From NCBI GenBank assembly GCA_024762755.1, contig JANTGX010000009.1:1-23074 (forward strand): a stretch of DNA of 23,074 nucleotides, given 5' to 3'. Of the stretch, positions 14,236 to 21,962 are shown piece after piece. The position numbers and the translations under genes are program-made. The notes beneath the pieces were generated by a model. The model saw nothing but the letters and a program-made list of their open reading frames with translations, ran no database searches and was not told the DNA's origin. The number at the start of each line of letters is the position of its first letter. The stretch's first letter is position 1. The stretch is from Gammaproteobacteria bacterium (GTDB lineage: Bacteria > Pseudomonadota > Gammaproteobacteria > SZUA-152).

Positions 14236-15522
14236 TTGTTCGAACGTCCCACTAAGGGCGGCGAGCGCGCCGTTCTCGTCCACCTGGACTTCTCCGAGCG
14301 CGAAGCGCGGGAGGACATCGGCGAGTTCCGTGAGTTGGCCATCTCCGCCGGCGCCCAACCGGTGGCCGAGATCACCGGCAGCCGTCAACGTCCCGACCCC
14401 AAGTATTTCCTCGGCACCGGCAAGGCCGACGAGGTGCGCCAGTGCGTGGAGGACGAAGAGGCCGATGTGGTCCTCGTCGACCACGCCCTGGCGCCTTCGC
14501 AGGAACGCAACCTCGAGCGCCTGCTCAAGTGTCGCGTGCTCGATCGAACCGGACTGATCCTGGATATCTTCGCCCAGCGCGCCTCCACCCACGAAGGTCG
14601 CCTGCAGGTGGAACTGGCCCAGTTGCGCCACATCTCCACGCGCCTGGTGCGCGGTTGGACCCATCTGGAGCGCCAGAAGGGGGGTATCGGCCTGCGCGGT
14701 CCGGGTGAGACGCAGCTCGAGACCGATCGACGCCTGCTGGGGGATCGCATCAAACAGCTCAACCGCCGCCTCGACAAGGTGAGCAATCAGCGTGGTCAGG
14801 GTCGCCGGGCACGCACCCGGGCCGACATCGGTACCGTCTCCCTGGTGGGCTACACCAATGCCGGCAAGTCGACCCTGTTCAACCGGCTCACCCAGTCCGA
14901 GGTGTACGCCGCCGACCAGCTCTTCGCCACCCTCGACCCGACCCTGCGCCGCCTCGAGCTGGCAGAGGCCGGGCCGGTGGTGCTGGCCGACACGGTCGGT
15001 TTCATTCGCCACCTGCCGCACGACCTGGTGGCCGCCTTTCGTTCCACCCTGGAGGAGACGCGCGAGGCGCGCCTGTTGCTGCACGTGATCGATGCGGCCA
15101 ACGACAACCACGATGCCAACAAGGAACAGGTGAACGCCGTGCTGGCCGAGATCGGTGCCGCCGAGGTGCCGCAGATCGAGGTCTACAACAAGGTGGACAT
15201 GATTCCCGGTCAGGCTGCGCGGGTGGATCGTGACAGCGATGGCAATGTCACCCGCGTCTGGCTCTCTGCGGTCAGTGGTGAGGGCATCGATCTGCTGTTG
15301 GCGGCCATCGCCGAGCGTCAGCGACACGATGTGATCACCGAACGCCTGCGTCTGCCGGCGGCCTGTGGACGCCTGCGGGCGCGTCTATTCCAGCTCGGGC
15401 GGGTACTGCACGAGGAAGTGGCCGACAATGGCGACCTGCTGCTCGAGGTGCGTTTGGAACGGCGTGATCTGGAGCAATTGCGCAAGTCCGAGCCATTGGC
15501 GGACTGCACGGGATGGGGTTGA
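14236..15522 (+). CDS. hflX: Ribosome-splitting GTPase HflX
   Basis: A 428-residue GTPase that binds and splits stalled or idle ribosomes, especially under stress. The N-terminal HflX domain (about 1-195) contains the PKYFLGTGKADEV segment and the very conserved RLVRGWTHLERQKGGIGLRG region. The GTP-binding domain has G1 GYTNAGKST from residue 205, G3 DTVG at 252 and G4 NKVD at 318. The start codon is TTG, supported by a strong GAAGGGGGG site just upstream and by the N-terminus matching E. coli HflX (MFDR against MFER here). An ATG at 14220 is out of frame. The gene follows hfq by 29 bases and is separated from hflK by 181 bases that contain strong hairpins. Confidence 0.98.
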   Translation: MFERPTKGGERAVLVHLDFSEREAREDIGEFRELAISAGAQPVAEITGSRQRPDPKYFLGTGKADEVRQCVEDEEADVVLVDHALAPSQERNLERLLKCRVLDRTGLILDIFAQRASTHEGRLQVELAQLRHISTRLVRGWTHLERQKGGIGLRGPGETQLETDRRLLGDRIKQLNRRLDKVSNQRGQGRRARTRADIGTVSLVGYTNAGKSTLFNRLTQSEVYAADQLFATLDPTLRRLELAEAGPVVLADTVGFIRHLPHDLVAAFRSTLEETREARLLLHVIDAANDNHDANKEQVNAVLAEIGAAEVPQIEVYNKVDMIPGQAARVDRDSDGNVTRVWLSAVSGEGIDLLLAAIAERQRHDVITERLRLPAACGRLRARLFQLGRVLHEEVADNGDLLLEVRLERRDLEQLRKSEPLADCTGWG

Positions 15523-15550
15523 GCGGCCCCGGCTGACCCCGCCATCTCGA

Positions 15551-15598
15551 CCGGCGGCCCTGGCCACACCCTTTCAATGGTTGCGGCCAGGGCCCCGG
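15551..15598 (+). repeat. Long inverted repeat between hflX and hflK
   Basis: GGCCCTGGCC (15556-15565) pairs perfectly with GGCCAGGGCC (15585-15594) around a 19-base loop. With one bulged base, CCGG on each side (15551-15554 and 15595-15598) extends the stem to about 14 pairs. No T run follows, so it is not a standard terminator; it could be a stability or processing element. Confidence 0.65.
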
Positions 15599-15620
15599 CC
15601 CCCTAAAATCCGCTACCTGT

Positions 15621-15645
15621 GCCAGCATCTCGCTGGCTTTTGTCT
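15621..15645 (+). terminator. Terminator-like hairpin between hflX and hflK
   Basis: GCCAGC (15621-15626) pairs with GCTGGC (15632-15637) around a five-base loop and is followed by TTTTGTCT. The overlapping segment CTCGCTGGC (15629-15637) can instead pair with GCCAGCGAG (15664-15672) just before hflK, giving two exclusive structures. It may lower read-through from hflX into hflK. Confidence 0.5.
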
Positions 15646-15703
15646 GCTTGCGCACCTGAATTCGCCAGCGAGACCAAATCTCTATCAGCAATGGAGTCAA
15701 TCG

Positions 15704-16900
15704 ATGGCTTGGAATGAACCGGGTGGTTCCGGCAACAAAGATCCCTGGGGCGGTGGTAACCGTGGCGGCGACAATCAAGGACCGCCCGACCTCGACGAGG
15801 TCGTACGCCAACTGCAGCAGAAGCTGGGCGCCATCTTCGGTGGCTCCAAGGGCGGCGGCAGTGGCGCCAAGGGTGGCGGTGGCGCGGGCTCCATCGGTCT
15901 CGGCGTCATCGTCGCAATTATCGCCGTCGTCTGGGCGCTGTCCGGTATCTATATCGTCGACGAAGGCCGGCGGGGTGTGGTGCAGCAGTTCGGTGCCTAC
16001 CTCAAGACCACCATGCCGGGTCCGCACTGGTATCCGCGATTCATCCAGAGCGTGACCGTGGTCAACGTGGAGGAGAGCCGGGCCCTGACCATCGGTTTCC
16101 GCCAGAGCGGCGCCACCACCACGGCAGTGGGACGTGAATCCCTCATGCTGACCGAGGACGAGAACATCGTCGATGTACGCCTGGCGGTGCAGTACAAGAT
16201 CAAGAGTGCCAGCGACTATCTGTTCAACGTCAAGGATCCGGAGTTGACCCTCCGCCAGGCGACGGAGAGCGCCATCCGTGCCATCGTCGGCCAGTCCAAG
16301 ATGGATTTCATCCTCAAAGAGGGACGTGCAGAGATCACCGCGAAGACGCAGCAGATGGTGCAGGACATCATCGATCGCTACGGCACGGGCTTCATCATCA
16401 CCACCGTCAATATGCAGGACGCTCAGCCCCCCGAGCAGGTGCAGGACGCCTTTGCCGATGCGGTCAAGGCGCAGGGCGATGCCGAGCGGGTAAAGAACGA
16501 GGCCGAGGCCTATGCCAACGACATCATTCCGCGTGCCCGTGGCATGGCGGCACGGCAGACGGCCGAGGCCAACGGCTACAAGGAAAAGGTCGTGGCCGAG
16601 GCACAGGGTGAGGCCTTCCGCTTCGAGCAGGTGCTGAAGGAATACCACAAGGCGCCGGAGGTGACGCGCAAGCGACTCTATCTGGAATCCATGGAGGCGG
16701 TGCTGGGCAGTAGCAGCAAGGTCCTGGTGGATGTGAAGCAGGGCAACAACATCCTCTATCTGCCCCTCGATCAGATGAGCGGTGGCAAAGGCTCTTCCAG
16801 CGTGGACAGCCGGCGCATCATCGAGAGCGTCAGCGCCTCACAAAAGACTCAGGCGGAGCGACGTGTCCGCGACAACCTGCGTAGTAGGGGAGAACGCTAA
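15704..16900 (+). CDS. hflK: FtsH protease modulator HflK
   Basis: A 398-residue SPFH/band 7 membrane protein. A Gly-rich cytoplasmic N-terminus (MAWNEPGGSGNKDPWGGG) leads to a single membrane segment at about residues 63-83. The SPFH domain follows, beginning IYIVDEGRRGVVQQFG, and then a long Glu/Ala-rich coiled coil (about 255-330). With HflC it builds a large cage in the inner membrane that surrounds the FtsH protease and limits its access to membrane substrates. GGAG within TGGAGTC, seven bases before the ATG, and the conserved MAWNEPGG fix the start, though the frame is open from 15365. Its TAA stop overlaps the hflC ATG by one base. Confidence 0.97.
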   Translation: MAWNEPGGSGNKDPWGGGNRGGDNQGPPDLDEVVRQLQQKLGAIFGGSKGGGSGAKGGGGAGSIGLGVIVAIIAVVWALSGIYIVDEGRRGVVQQFGAYLKTTMPGPHWYPRFIQSVTVVNVEESRALTIGFRQSGATTTAVGRESLMLTEDENIVDVRLAVQYKIKSASDYLFNVKDPELTLRQATESAIRAIVGQSKMDFILKEGRAEITAKTQQMVQDIIDRYGTGFIITTVNMQDAQPPEQVQDAFADAVKAQGDAERVKNEAEAYANDIIPRARGMAARQTAEANGYKEKVVAEAQGEAFRFEQVLKEYHKAPEVTRKRLYLESMEAVLGSSSKVLVDVKQGNNILYLPLDQMSGGKGSSSVDSRRIIESVSASQKTQAERRVRDNLRSRGER

Positions 16901-17754
16901 TGGGACAGCTCAAGACCATCGTCGGCCTCGTCGTCGTCGTCGCCATTTTCGTCCTCAGTTTCTCGGTGTTCACCGTGGACGAGCGTGAAAAGGCGATCCT
17001 CTTCCGCTTGGGTGAGATCGTGAAGACCGATATCAAACCCGGTCTGCACTTCAAGACCCCCTTCGTCAACAACGTGCGCACCTTCGATGCCCGTCTGCAG
17101 ACCTTGGACGCCGAGCCCGAGCGCTATCTGACGGGTGAGAAGAAGAATCTCATCGTCGATTCCTACGTCAAATGGCGCATCAACGACGTGGCCAACTACT
17201 ACACCGCCACCGGTGGTGACCCGCTGACCACCAACCTGCGCCTGGCGCAGATCATCAAGGACGGCCTGCGTGCCGAGTTCGCCAAGCGGACCATCAAGCA
17301 GGCCATCTCGGGGGAGCGCGTCGAGATCATGCAGGCCATGACCGAGCAGGCCAACCGTCAGGCGACGGACTTCGGCGTGGAGATCGTCGACGTACGCATC
17401 AAGCGCATCGACTTCCCGCCGGAGATCAGTGATTCGGTCTATCGTCGCATGCGTGCCGAGCGTGAGCGGGTGGCCAAGGACCTGCGTTCGCGTGGTGCCG
17501 AGGCAGCCGAACGCATCCGTGCCGAGGCCGATCGTCAGCGCACCGTAATCCTCGCCGACGCCTACCGCGATGCCGAGAAGATCCGCGGTGAGGGCGATGC
17601 CCAGGCGACCGACATCTACGCCCAGGCCTACGGTAAGGACAAGGCGTTCTTTGCCTTCTATCGCAGCCTGAATGCCTACAAGGCGGTGTTCAACAGCCGC
17701 GACGATATCCTGGTGTTGGAGCCGGATTCGGAGTTCTTCAAGTTCATTAAGTAG
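16900..17754 (+). CDS. hflC: FtsH protease modulator HflC
   Basis: A 284-residue partner of HflK with one N-terminal membrane segment (about residues 6-22). The SPFH domain opens FSVFTVDEREKAILFRLGEIV, and the coiled coil near 190-240 is rich in Glu, Ala and Arg (AEAADRIR-like heptads). The C-terminal FAFYRSLNAYKAVFNSRDDILVLEPDSEFFKF is typical of HflC. The start ATG shares its A with the hflK stop TAA, so translation is tightly coupled, which fits the need for equal amounts of the two subunits. A perfect 12-base hairpin begins six bases after the stop codon. Confidence 0.97.
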   Translation: MGQLKTIVGLVVVVAIFVLSFSVFTVDEREKAILFRLGEIVKTDIKPGLHFKTPFVNNVRTFDARLQTLDAEPERYLTGEKKNLIVDSYVKWRINDVANYYTATGGDPLTTNLRLAQIIKDGLRAEFAKRTIKQAISGERVEIMQAMTEQANRQATDFGVEIVDVRIKRIDFPPEISDSVYRRMRAERERVAKDLRSRGAEAAERIRAEADRQRTVILADAYRDAEKIRGEGDAQATDIYAQAYGKDKAFFAFYRSLNAYKAVFNSRDDILVLEPDSEFFKFIK

Positions 17755-17760
17755 TCCCGT

Positions 17761-17792
17761 CGTCCCTGCCGGCTCTTTGTCCGGCAGGGACG
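17761..17792 (+). repeat. Perfect 12-bp hairpin between hflC and yjeT
   Basis: CGTCCCTGCCGG (17761-17772) pairs perfectly with CCGGCAGGGACG (17781-17792) around an eight-base loop. There is no T run after it, so it is probably not an intrinsic terminator. The AGGGA inside its 3' arm (17786-17790) is the only ribosome-binding-site-like sequence for the ATG at 17800. Confidence 0.65.
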
Positions 17793-17799
17793 CCTCATC

Positions 17800-18000
17800 A
17801 TGGGCAGTGGTATGTGGCAGGATTTCTTCAGTGCCGTGGCGCTGGTTCTGGTGTTCGAGGGCCTGCTGCCATTTCTAACGCCCAACGGTTATCGCAAGGC
17901 CGTTCAGTCCATGCTGCAAATGAATGATCGCCAATTACGCGTCATGGGTCTGCTGAGCATGCTGAGCGGGCTTTTCTTTCTCTATCTAATACGCAATTGA
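17800..18000 (+). CDS. yjeT: Small inner-membrane protein, DUF2065 (YjeT-like)
   Basis: A 66-residue protein with two hydrophobic helices (about residues 9-26 and 48-63) joined by a short polar loop, NGYRKAVQSMLQMNDRQLRVMG. The FEGLLPFLTPNGYRKAV and DRQLRVMGLLSMLSGL segments identify DUF2065. E. coli YjeT sits in the same place between hflC and purA; its function is unknown, and the position suggests a link with the HflKC/FtsH complex. The start may be ATG at 17800 or at 17812 (MWQDFFSAV), the latter closer to most homologues. A stable hairpin covers the likely ribosome-binding site. The stop codon lies just before hisZ. Confidence 0.88.
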   Translation: MGSGMWQDFFSAVALVLVFEGLLPFLTPNGYRKAVQSMLQMNDRQLRVMGLLSMLSGLFFLYLIRN

Positions 18001-18002
18001 CC

Positions 18003-19190
18003 ATGAATAGTGACCGCTGGCTGCTGCCGGAAGGCATTGAGGAACTGCTCCCACCCGAGGCGGAACAACTCGATCGACTGCGGCGTCGTCTGCTCGACCT
18101 GTTCCAGCGATGGGGCTATGAGCGGGTGATGCCGCCGCTGGTGGAATTCCTCGACTCCCTGTTGACCGGTACCGGCAACGATCTCGACCTGCAGACCTTC
18201 AAATTGACCGACCAGATCAGTGGCCGCTTGCTCGGCGTGCGCGCCGATATGACGCCCCAGGTGGCGCGTATCGACGCCCATCGTCTGGCCCAACGCGAGG
18301 GTCCGGTGCGCCTCTGCTATGAGGGTACGGTGCTGAATACCCGCGGCGACGGCCTGGGGGGCTCGCGCAGCTTTACCCAGATCGGTGCCGAGCTGTACGG
18401 CCACGCCGGGGTGGAGAGCGATGCCGAGATGCTGGCCCTGATGCTGGAGACCCTGGCCTGCGCCGGCCTCGAGGCGGTCTTCCTCGACCTCGGCCACGTG
18501 GGCATCTACCGTGCCCTGGCCGCTGCCGCCGGTCTCAGCGGGGAGCAGGAGGCGGATATGTTCGACGCCCTGCAACGCAAGGCCGCCCCGGAGATCGACG
18601 CCTATCTGACGCAGTGGGGCATGCAGGGGCCGGCGGCCGATGGCCTGCGTGCGCTGGTCTGGCTGAATGGTGGCGGCGAGGTCTTGCCGCAGGCGCGGCA
18701 GGCCCTCGGTGGGCTGCCCGACGTCGCCGCGGCGCTGGATCAGCTCGAGCACCTGGCGGCCATGCTCGAGACGCAACACCCCGGCGTGCCGCTGCACTTC
18801 GACCTCGCCGAGTTGCGTGGCTACCGCTACCACACCGGCGTAGTGTTCGCCGCCTACGCCCCCGGGCAGGGCCGTGCCATCGCCCAGGGCGGGCGCTACG
18901 ACGACATCGGCCGCGTGTTCGGTCGGGCGCGGCCCGCCACGGGCTTCAGTGCCGACCTCAACCGTCTGATGAGCCTGCTGCCACCGGCAGAGGCGTCCCC
19001 CGGCGGGATCTATGCGCCGCCGGTGAGTGGTCCGGCGGCGGCGAGTCAGGCCCAGCGAGTGCGCGAACTGCGCGCCAAGGGCGAGCGGGTGGTGCAGGGT
19101 CTGCCGGGGCAGAGCAGCGGTGCCCTGGAGGTCGGTTGCGATCGTCTGTTGGTGCTGGCCGATGGTCAGTGGCAGATCGAGAATATCTAG
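18003..19190 (+). CDS. hisZ: ATP phosphoribosyltransferase regulatory subunit
   Basis: A 395-residue histidyl-tRNA synthetase paralogue that has lost tRNA charging and instead forms a complex with a short-form HisG to catalyse and control the first step of histidine synthesis. The class II synthetase core is visible: WLLPEGIEELLPPEAE, motif 2-like RLCYEGTVLNTR, GGSRSFTQIGAELYG, and the LRGYRYHTGVVFAAY and AQGGRYDDI segments. The tRNA-anticodon-binding domain is missing. Its presence implies a short HisG elsewhere. The ATG at 18003 (MNSDRWLLPEG) fits homologues; a TTG at 17997 would add two residues. No good ribosome-binding site is seen, so translation may be coupled to yjeT, whose stop codon is two bases upstream. 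Confidence 0.95.
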   Translation: MNSDRWLLPEGIEELLPPEAEQLDRLRRRLLDLFQRWGYERVMPPLVEFLDSLLTGTGNDLDLQTFKLTDQISGRLLGVRADMTPQVARIDAHRLAQREGPVRLCYEGTVLNTRGDGLGGSRSFTQIGAELYGHAGVESDAEMLALMLETLACAGLEAVFLDLGHVGIYRALAAAAGLSGEQEADMFDALQRKAAPEIDAYLTQWGMQGPAADGLRALVWLNGGGEVLPQARQALGGLPDVAAALDQLEHLAAMLETQHPGVPLHFDLAELRGYRYHTGVVFAAYAPGQGRAIAQGGRYDDIGRVFGRARPATGFSADLNRLMSLLPPAEASPGGIYAPPVSGPAAASQAQRVRELRAKGERVVQGLPGQSSGALEVGCDRLLVLADGQWQIENI

Positions 19191-19208
19191 ACGGGAGGTT
19201 GGCAAGTC

Positions 19209-20522
19209 ATGGGCAAGAACATCATCGTGATCGGCACCCAATGGGGTGATGAAGGCAAGGGCAAGGTGGTCGACCTGCTGACCGAGCAGGCCCACGCCGT
19301 GGTGCGTTTTCAGGGTGGCCACAACGCCGGCCACACCCTGGTCATCGACGGCGAGAAGACCGTCCTGCACCTGATCCCCTCGGGCATTCTGCGCGACGGC
19401 GTGCGTTGCCTCATCGGCAACGGTGTGGTGGTTTCCCCGGCGGCCCTGATGGAAGAGATCGGCATGCTCGAGGAGCGCGGCATACCGGCGCGCGAGCGCC
19501 TGAACCTCTCCGAGGCCTGCCCCTTGATCCTGCCTTACCACGTGGCCCTGGATCACGCCCGCGAGCGGGCGCGCGGGAAAAAGGCCATCGGCACCACCGG
19601 CCGCGGTATCGGGCCGGCCTACGAGGACAAGGTCTCCCGCCGTGGCCTGCGTGTGGGTGACTTGCTACACCGCGAGCGTTTTGCCGCCAAGCTGGGTGAG
19701 GTGCTGGACTATCACAACTTCGCCCTGCAGCACTATTACAAGGCCGAGCCGGTGGACTTTCAGCGCACGCTCGACGAGACCCTGGCCCTGGGCGAGCATA
19801 TCGTGCCCCTCATCGCGGATATTCCCGAGCTGCTCCACCAGGCGCAGAAGCGCGGCGAGAGCCTGCTCTTCGAGGGCGCGCAGGGCGCCCTGCTGGACAT
19901 CGACCACGGTACCTACCCCTACGTGACCTCCTCCAACACCACCGCCGGTGGCGCCGCCACCGGCAGCGGCGTGGGCCCGCGTGCCTTCGACTACGTCCTT
20001 GGCATCACCAAGGCCTACACCACCCGCGTTGGTGCCGGACCCTTTCCCACCGAGTTGTACGACGGAGAGGGACTGCTCGACATGATCGGCGAACACCTGG
20101 CACGTCAGGGCAATGAGTTTGGCTCCACCACCGGCCGGCCTCGCCGTTGCGGCTGGTTCGATGCCGTCGCCTTGCGGCGCTCCATTCAGATCAACAGCGT
20201 CTCCGGACTGTGCATCACCAAGCTGGACGTGCTCGACGGCCTGGACACCATCCGGCTCTGCGTCGGTTACGAGTGTGCCGGCGAGGAACGTCGTACACCA
20301 CCCGTGGGGGCCGATGCCTTCGCCGACTGCCGCCCCATCTACGAGGAGATGCCGGGCTGGAGTGAGTCCACGGTCGGCGTGAAGGACTATGCCGCCCTGC
20401 CGGAGAACGCCCGCGCCTATCTCAAGCGCATCGAGGAGGTCACCGAATCGACCATCGACATCATCTCCACCGGGCCGGATCGCAACGAGACCATCATCCT
20501 GCGCCATCCCTTCGCCGTTTAG
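19209..20522 (+). CDS. purA: Adenylosuccinate synthetase
   Basis: A 437-residue GTP-dependent ligase that joins IMP and aspartate to make adenylosuccinate, the committed step to AMP. The N-terminal GTQWGDEGKGKVVDLL loop, the HNAGHT segment, the FEGAQGALLDIDHGTYPYVTSSNT region and the GSTTGRPRRCGWFD segment are complete, and the length is normal. A GGGAGG site sits about ten bases before the ATG. It follows hisZ by 18 bases and ends the hfl-purA block; in E. coli purA also follows hflC and yjeT. About 170 bases with two hairpins separate its end from the convergent NERD gene. Confidence 0.98.
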   Translation: MGKNIIVIGTQWGDEGKGKVVDLLTEQAHAVVRFQGGHNAGHTLVIDGEKTVLHLIPSGILRDGVRCLIGNGVVVSPAALMEEIGMLEERGIPARERLNLSEACPLILPYHVALDHARERARGKKAIGTTGRGIGPAYEDKVSRRGLRVGDLLHRERFAAKLGEVLDYHNFALQHYYKAEPVDFQRTLDETLALGEHIVPLIADIPELLHQAQKRGESLLFEGAQGALLDIDHGTYPYVTSSNTTAGGAATGSGVGPRAFDYVLGITKAYTTRVGAGPFPTELYDGEGLLDMIGEHLARQGNEFGSTTGRPRRCGWFDAVALRRSIQINSVSGLCITKLDVLDGLDTIRLCVGYECAGEERRTPPVGADAFADCRPIYEEMPGWSESTVGVKDYAALPENARAYLKRIEEVTESTIDIISTGPDRNETIILRHPFAV

Positions 20523-20583
20523 CCGGCGCTGGAAGAAAGCAGTCTTTTTGACGGTCTGTCCGATACAGGGGTGGATCGGCGAA

Positions 20584-20673
20584 ATCGAAGACGGGCAATG
20601 CTTCGATCTTGGGCGAAGAGAAGAATCGCGTTCTGCCTCTCGGCTGTCGAAAAACCAGAAAGCCTTTTCGACA
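20584..20673. repeat. Two inverted repeats in the gap between purA and the NERD gene
   Basis: ATCGAAG (20584-20590) pairs with CTTCGAT (20601-20607), and TGTCGAAAA (20645-20653) pairs with TTTTCGACA (20665-20673). Both lie between convergent genes. Neither has a classical T run downstream on the plus strand; on the minus strand the first stem is followed by TTTCG. A two-way transcription end is the simplest reading. Confidence 0.4.
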
Positions 20674-20693
20674 ACCCATTGGCTAGGGATGTC

Positions 20694-21296
20694 TCAGCGC
20701 TGACGCGGGCCCAATTCGATACGTGTATCGACGGAGATCTGGCGTAGCCTCTCCCAGGCCGCGCGCAGGGGCTCGGGTATCTCGCCGTCGAGCCAGGGGG
20801 CGAGGGCATCGGCCAGGGCGTGGATGGTGACGCAGCCCTCGGGCACCCCCTTGGGGAATTCCCCGGCGCTGGAAAACACCACCAGGCCCTGCACCGGCAT
20901 GCCTTTGGCTTGCCAGGCCACCGCCTGGCGATGCAGGTCATGGGCATACAGGGGATTGGGAAACTTGTAGCTGCGCCCGGCGACGACCTGAGTCCACTGG
21001 TCCACGGCCTTGCCACCGAACAACAGACCCTCGCGGTGGTGTACGTCCAGCACTACCAGCCCCTTCGGCGTGAGCAGCAGCCAATCGATGAAGGCCAGGC
21101 CATCGACGCCGTCGGGCAATACCGCGTCGCGCAGGTAGTCCACCCCCAGCCCCTCGATCACCCGTTCCACCGTGCGCTGGTGACGGTTGGCGAGATGCTG
21201 GCGGCGGAAGTACACGCCGGCCCCACCCACTGCCAGCAGGGCGCAGGCGGTGAGGATCAGCAGTCCGGCGTTGTCGGCGAGCAACGCCCCGTCCAT
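20694..21296 (-). CDS. NERD-domain membrane protein
   Basis: A 200-residue protein with one N-terminal membrane segment (about residues 10-28) and a nuclease-related (NERD) domain at about 37-150. The domain is recognised from FIDWLLLTPKGLVVLDVHHREGLLFGG, followed by QWTQ and FPNPLYAH; NERD proteins are distant relatives of restriction-type PD-(D/E)xK nucleases. In this copy the E-x-K pair that usually forms the active site reads D-V-H, so nuclease activity is doubtful. The ATG overlaps the moaB stop codon by one base, so the two genes are translationally coupled. Function unknown; a membrane-bound nucleic-acid or structural role is possible. Confidence 0.82.
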   Translation of the reverse strand: MDGALLADNAGLLILTACALLAVGGAGVYFRRQHLANRHQRTVERVIEGLGVDYLRDAVLPDGVDGLAFIDWLLLTPKGLVVLDVHHREGLLFGGKAVDQWTQVVAGRSYKFPNPLYAHDLHRQAVAWQAKGMPVQGLVVFSSAGEFPKGVPEGCVTIHALADALAPWLDGEIPEPLRAAWERLRQISVDTRIELGPRQR

Positions 21297-21817
21297 CAGG
21301 ACTCTTTCAGACGCGGGATCAGCATGGCCAGATTGCAGGGCGCCACGCGCAGGTCGAGTTGGTCGCGGATCAGGCGATCCCAGCCGGTGACGCAGGCCCC
21401 AGCCGAACCCGGCAGGCAGAACAGGTAGGTGCCGTTGGCCACCCCGGCCACGGCGCGCGACTGGATGGCCGAGGTCTTGATCTCCTCATAGGAGAGCATG
21501 CGGAAGATCTCGCCGAAGCCGTCCAGCTTTTTGTCGAAGAGTACCGAGAAGGCCTCCGGGGTACCGTCGCGGCCGGTGACGCCAGTGCCGCCGGTGCTGA
21601 TCACGGCATGCACCTCGGGGTCGGCGATCCAGCGCGAGACGATGGCGCGGATGCGATAGACGTCGTCGGCGACGATGGCCTTCTCGGCCAACTGATGACC
21701 GGCCGCCTCGAGACGCTCGACCAGCAGGCCGCCGGAGGTGTCGTCTTCCTCGGTGCGGGTATCGGAGACGGTGAGTACGGCGATGTTGAGGGGCAGGAAT
21801 TCTCGGGGATGGGGCAT
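21296..21817 (-). CDS. moaB: Molybdenum cofactor biosynthesis protein B
   Basis: A 173-residue protein of the MoaB/Mog family, which adenylylates or otherwise handles molybdopterin during molybdenum cofactor synthesis. The core begins NIAVLTVSDTRTEEDDTSGGLL, with the STGGTGVTGRDGTPEA loop near residues 75-90 that binds molybdopterin, and FCLPGSAGACVTGWDRL in the last third. The length is near that of E. coli MoaB (170). A CGGAG site eight bases before the ATG at 21817 fixes the start; the open frame reaches 22033 but the extra part does not look like the family. No other molybdenum cofactor gene is in the window. It is co-transcribed with the NERD gene. Confidence 0.93.
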   Translation of the reverse strand: MPHPREFLPLNIAVLTVSDTRTEEDDTSGGLLVERLEAAGHQLAEKAIVADDVYRIRAIVSRWIADPEVHAVISTGGTGVTGRDGTPEAFSVLFDKKLDGFGEIFRMLSYEEIKTSAIQSRAVAGVANGTYLFCLPGSAGACVTGWDRLIRDQLDLRVAPCNLAMLIPRLKES

Positions 21818-21850
21818 GGTCTGGCTCCGGCGGCGGCGAGTGAGGGGCGG

Positions 21851-21931
21851 ATTATAACCGAGTCCCAGCGCTCGGCGGGCGGGCATGGGCCGCGCAGAGG
21901 ACGCAGCCTGCGTCTCGAAGTGCCCTATAAT
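21851..21931. promoter_or_regulatory. Divergent -10 elements between moaB and the 137-residue gene
   Basis: TATAAT occurs on the minus strand at 21856-21851 for moaB and on the plus strand at 21926-21931 for the gene at 21963. Both lie at sensible distances (about 30 bases) before the respective starts. No convincing -35 box accompanies either, so both are tentative. Confidence 0.35.
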
Positions 21932-21962
21932 CCACTCCTCGTCCATGAACGGGAGCCGCCGT

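Noticed and set aside
15365..15703. N-terminal extension of hflK by about 110 residues
   Set aside because: It overlaps the end of hflX and crosses the strong hairpins. The conserved MAWNEPGG start with a GGAG site is at 15704.
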